Shown: positions 63,515 through 64,000 of the stretch, in pieces
How positions within the stretch are numbered: position 1 is the stretch's first letter
How the letters are laid out: the number at the start of each line of letters is the position of its first letter
Assembly: GCF_900343125.1 (NCBI RefSeq)
Contig: NZ_OPYL01000001.1
Span: 829,886 to 893,885, forward strand
Direction of reading: 5' to 3'
Length of the DNA: 64,000 nt
DNA from: Dysgonomonas sp. Marseille-P4361
GTDB lineage: Bacteria; Bacteroidota; Bacteroidia; Bacteroidales; Dysgonomonadaceae
Program-made: the position numbers and the translations under genes
The notes under the pieces: generated by a model
What the model saw: only the letters and a program-made list of their open reading frames with translations
Told to the model about the DNA's origin: nothing
Database searches by the model: none

Positions 63515-64000
63515 TTAGAAGCCCACAGCACGGGATACGATTTCATTTGCTTCGTCCAATCGTGTGTGATTGATAGAGGCTAGATAGATATAAGTAGTCT
63601 TAACAGATGAGTGCCCCAGTCCTTCCGAAATAGTCCAGATGGGTAAGTTCTCTTCTTTAGCTATTGTTGCCCATGTATGTCGAGCCACATGTGAGGTTAT
63701 TCGTCTTTTTATATCAGCCAGTTTTTGAATTTGTTTCAAACACCTGTTTTGTCTGCTTAATGCTAACAGATACTGATTATATGCACTCTTCTCTTGACTT
63801 CTGATTATAGGAAATATATATGGGCTATCTCCCGTTATTCGAGCATATTTGTTAATGATTTTTCTTAAGGAAGTGTTAATTTTGATACTTAGCTCTTGCC
63901 CTGTTTTCTTCCTTCTATAAGTAAGGATATCATCCTTAATATTTGATTTTTTCAGGAATGATATATCAACAAAGGACATTCCCCGTGTATGGAAACTGAA
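63515..64000 (-). CDS. Tyrosine recombinase, C-terminal catalytic part (cut by window end)
   Basis: The frame is open to the last base of the window: upstream of the ATG at 63979 it continues with HTRG, so the gene begins outside. HTRGMSFVDISFLKKSN supplies catalytic Arg I. The catalytic His-x-x-Arg box is HVARHTWA, the second His is in GLGHSSVKTT, and the nucleophile Tyr follows in TYIYLAS. About 160 residues are visible. The sequence resembles Bacteroidota integrases and invertases of mobile elements and shufflons; XerC/XerD are less similar in wording. The 3' end borders the gene-free region. Confidence 0.9.
   Translation of the reverse strand, partial: FSFHTRGMSFVDISFLKKSNIKDDILTYRRKKTGQELSIKINTSLRKIINKYARITGDSPYIFPIIRSQEKSAYNQYLLALSRQNRCLKQIQKLADIKRRITSHVARHTWATIAKEENLPIWTISEGLGHSSVKTTYIYLASINHTRLDEANEIVSRAVGF

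Overview
The window comes from a member of the Bacteroidota, most likely order Bacteroidales and possibly Dysgonomonas-like (the genus is a guess from overall gene content and low GC). The evidence for the phylum is a SusC/SusD pair, OmpP1/FadL and PF14905-type barrels, lipoproteins with acidic residues after the lipobox cysteine, and promoters of the TTTG-N18-20-TAnnTTTG form in place of sigma70 boxes. Most genes have no Shine-Dalgarno sequence.

Layout. 1-6645: the 3' part of glyS, an FKBP-type lipoprotein, marC (minus strand), glutamine-dependent nadE, and two outer-membrane barrel genes. 6766-25157: an 18-kb ribosomal supercluster reading rightwards from a consensus promoter to a strong terminator. 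Its order is rpsL-rpsG-fusA, the S10/spc/alpha genes rpsJ to rplO, secY-map-infA-rpmJ, and rpsM-rpsK-rpsD-rpoA-rplQ. rpmD and rpmJ are short genes found by direct reading. tuf is absent. 25403-37140: pbpC (minus), a flippase-like membrane protein, an esterase and an orphan LuxR-type response regulator (plus), then a minus-strand group: ftsK, two lipoproteins of unknown function, lolA, trxB and a helix-hairpin-helix protein. 37312-46257: a TonB-receptor-like barrel, a secreted subtilase, xseA, a tail-anchored WG-repeat protein, xseB, ispD and an ArgE-like deacylase. 46246-51846: kup and a heterodimeric ABC exporter (minus). 52009-54158: ftnA, pdxB and a small VOC-like protein.

54159-64000 is accessory. 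It starts with a decayed DUF2975 plus YozG-type HTH pair, visible only as broken frames, and a 20-bp perfect inverted repeat. Next is a minus-strand four-gene outer-membrane uptake operon (TIG/NHL lipoprotein, SusC, SusD, DUF1735/DUF4361-like lipoprotein) without carbohydrate-active enzymes. Upstream of it lies a 1.1-kb gene-free stretch, then a tyrosine recombinase cut by the window end.

The gene-free stretch (62375-63514) is the least explained part of the window. It holds a consensus promoter pointing away from susC, two matching TCACTT-N3-AAGTGA palindromes 348 bp apart, and a pair of imperfect inverted repeats around the only strict minus-strand -7 box. Next to a recombinase this could be a phase-variable control region, an attachment region or a small-RNA locus. 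The sequence alone does not decide between them. Other points worth attention are a nested stem ahead of rpsD that looks like a ribosomal-protein leader, a 12-bp hairpin between fusA and rpsJ, and a WG-repeat gene inserted between the two exonuclease VII genes.
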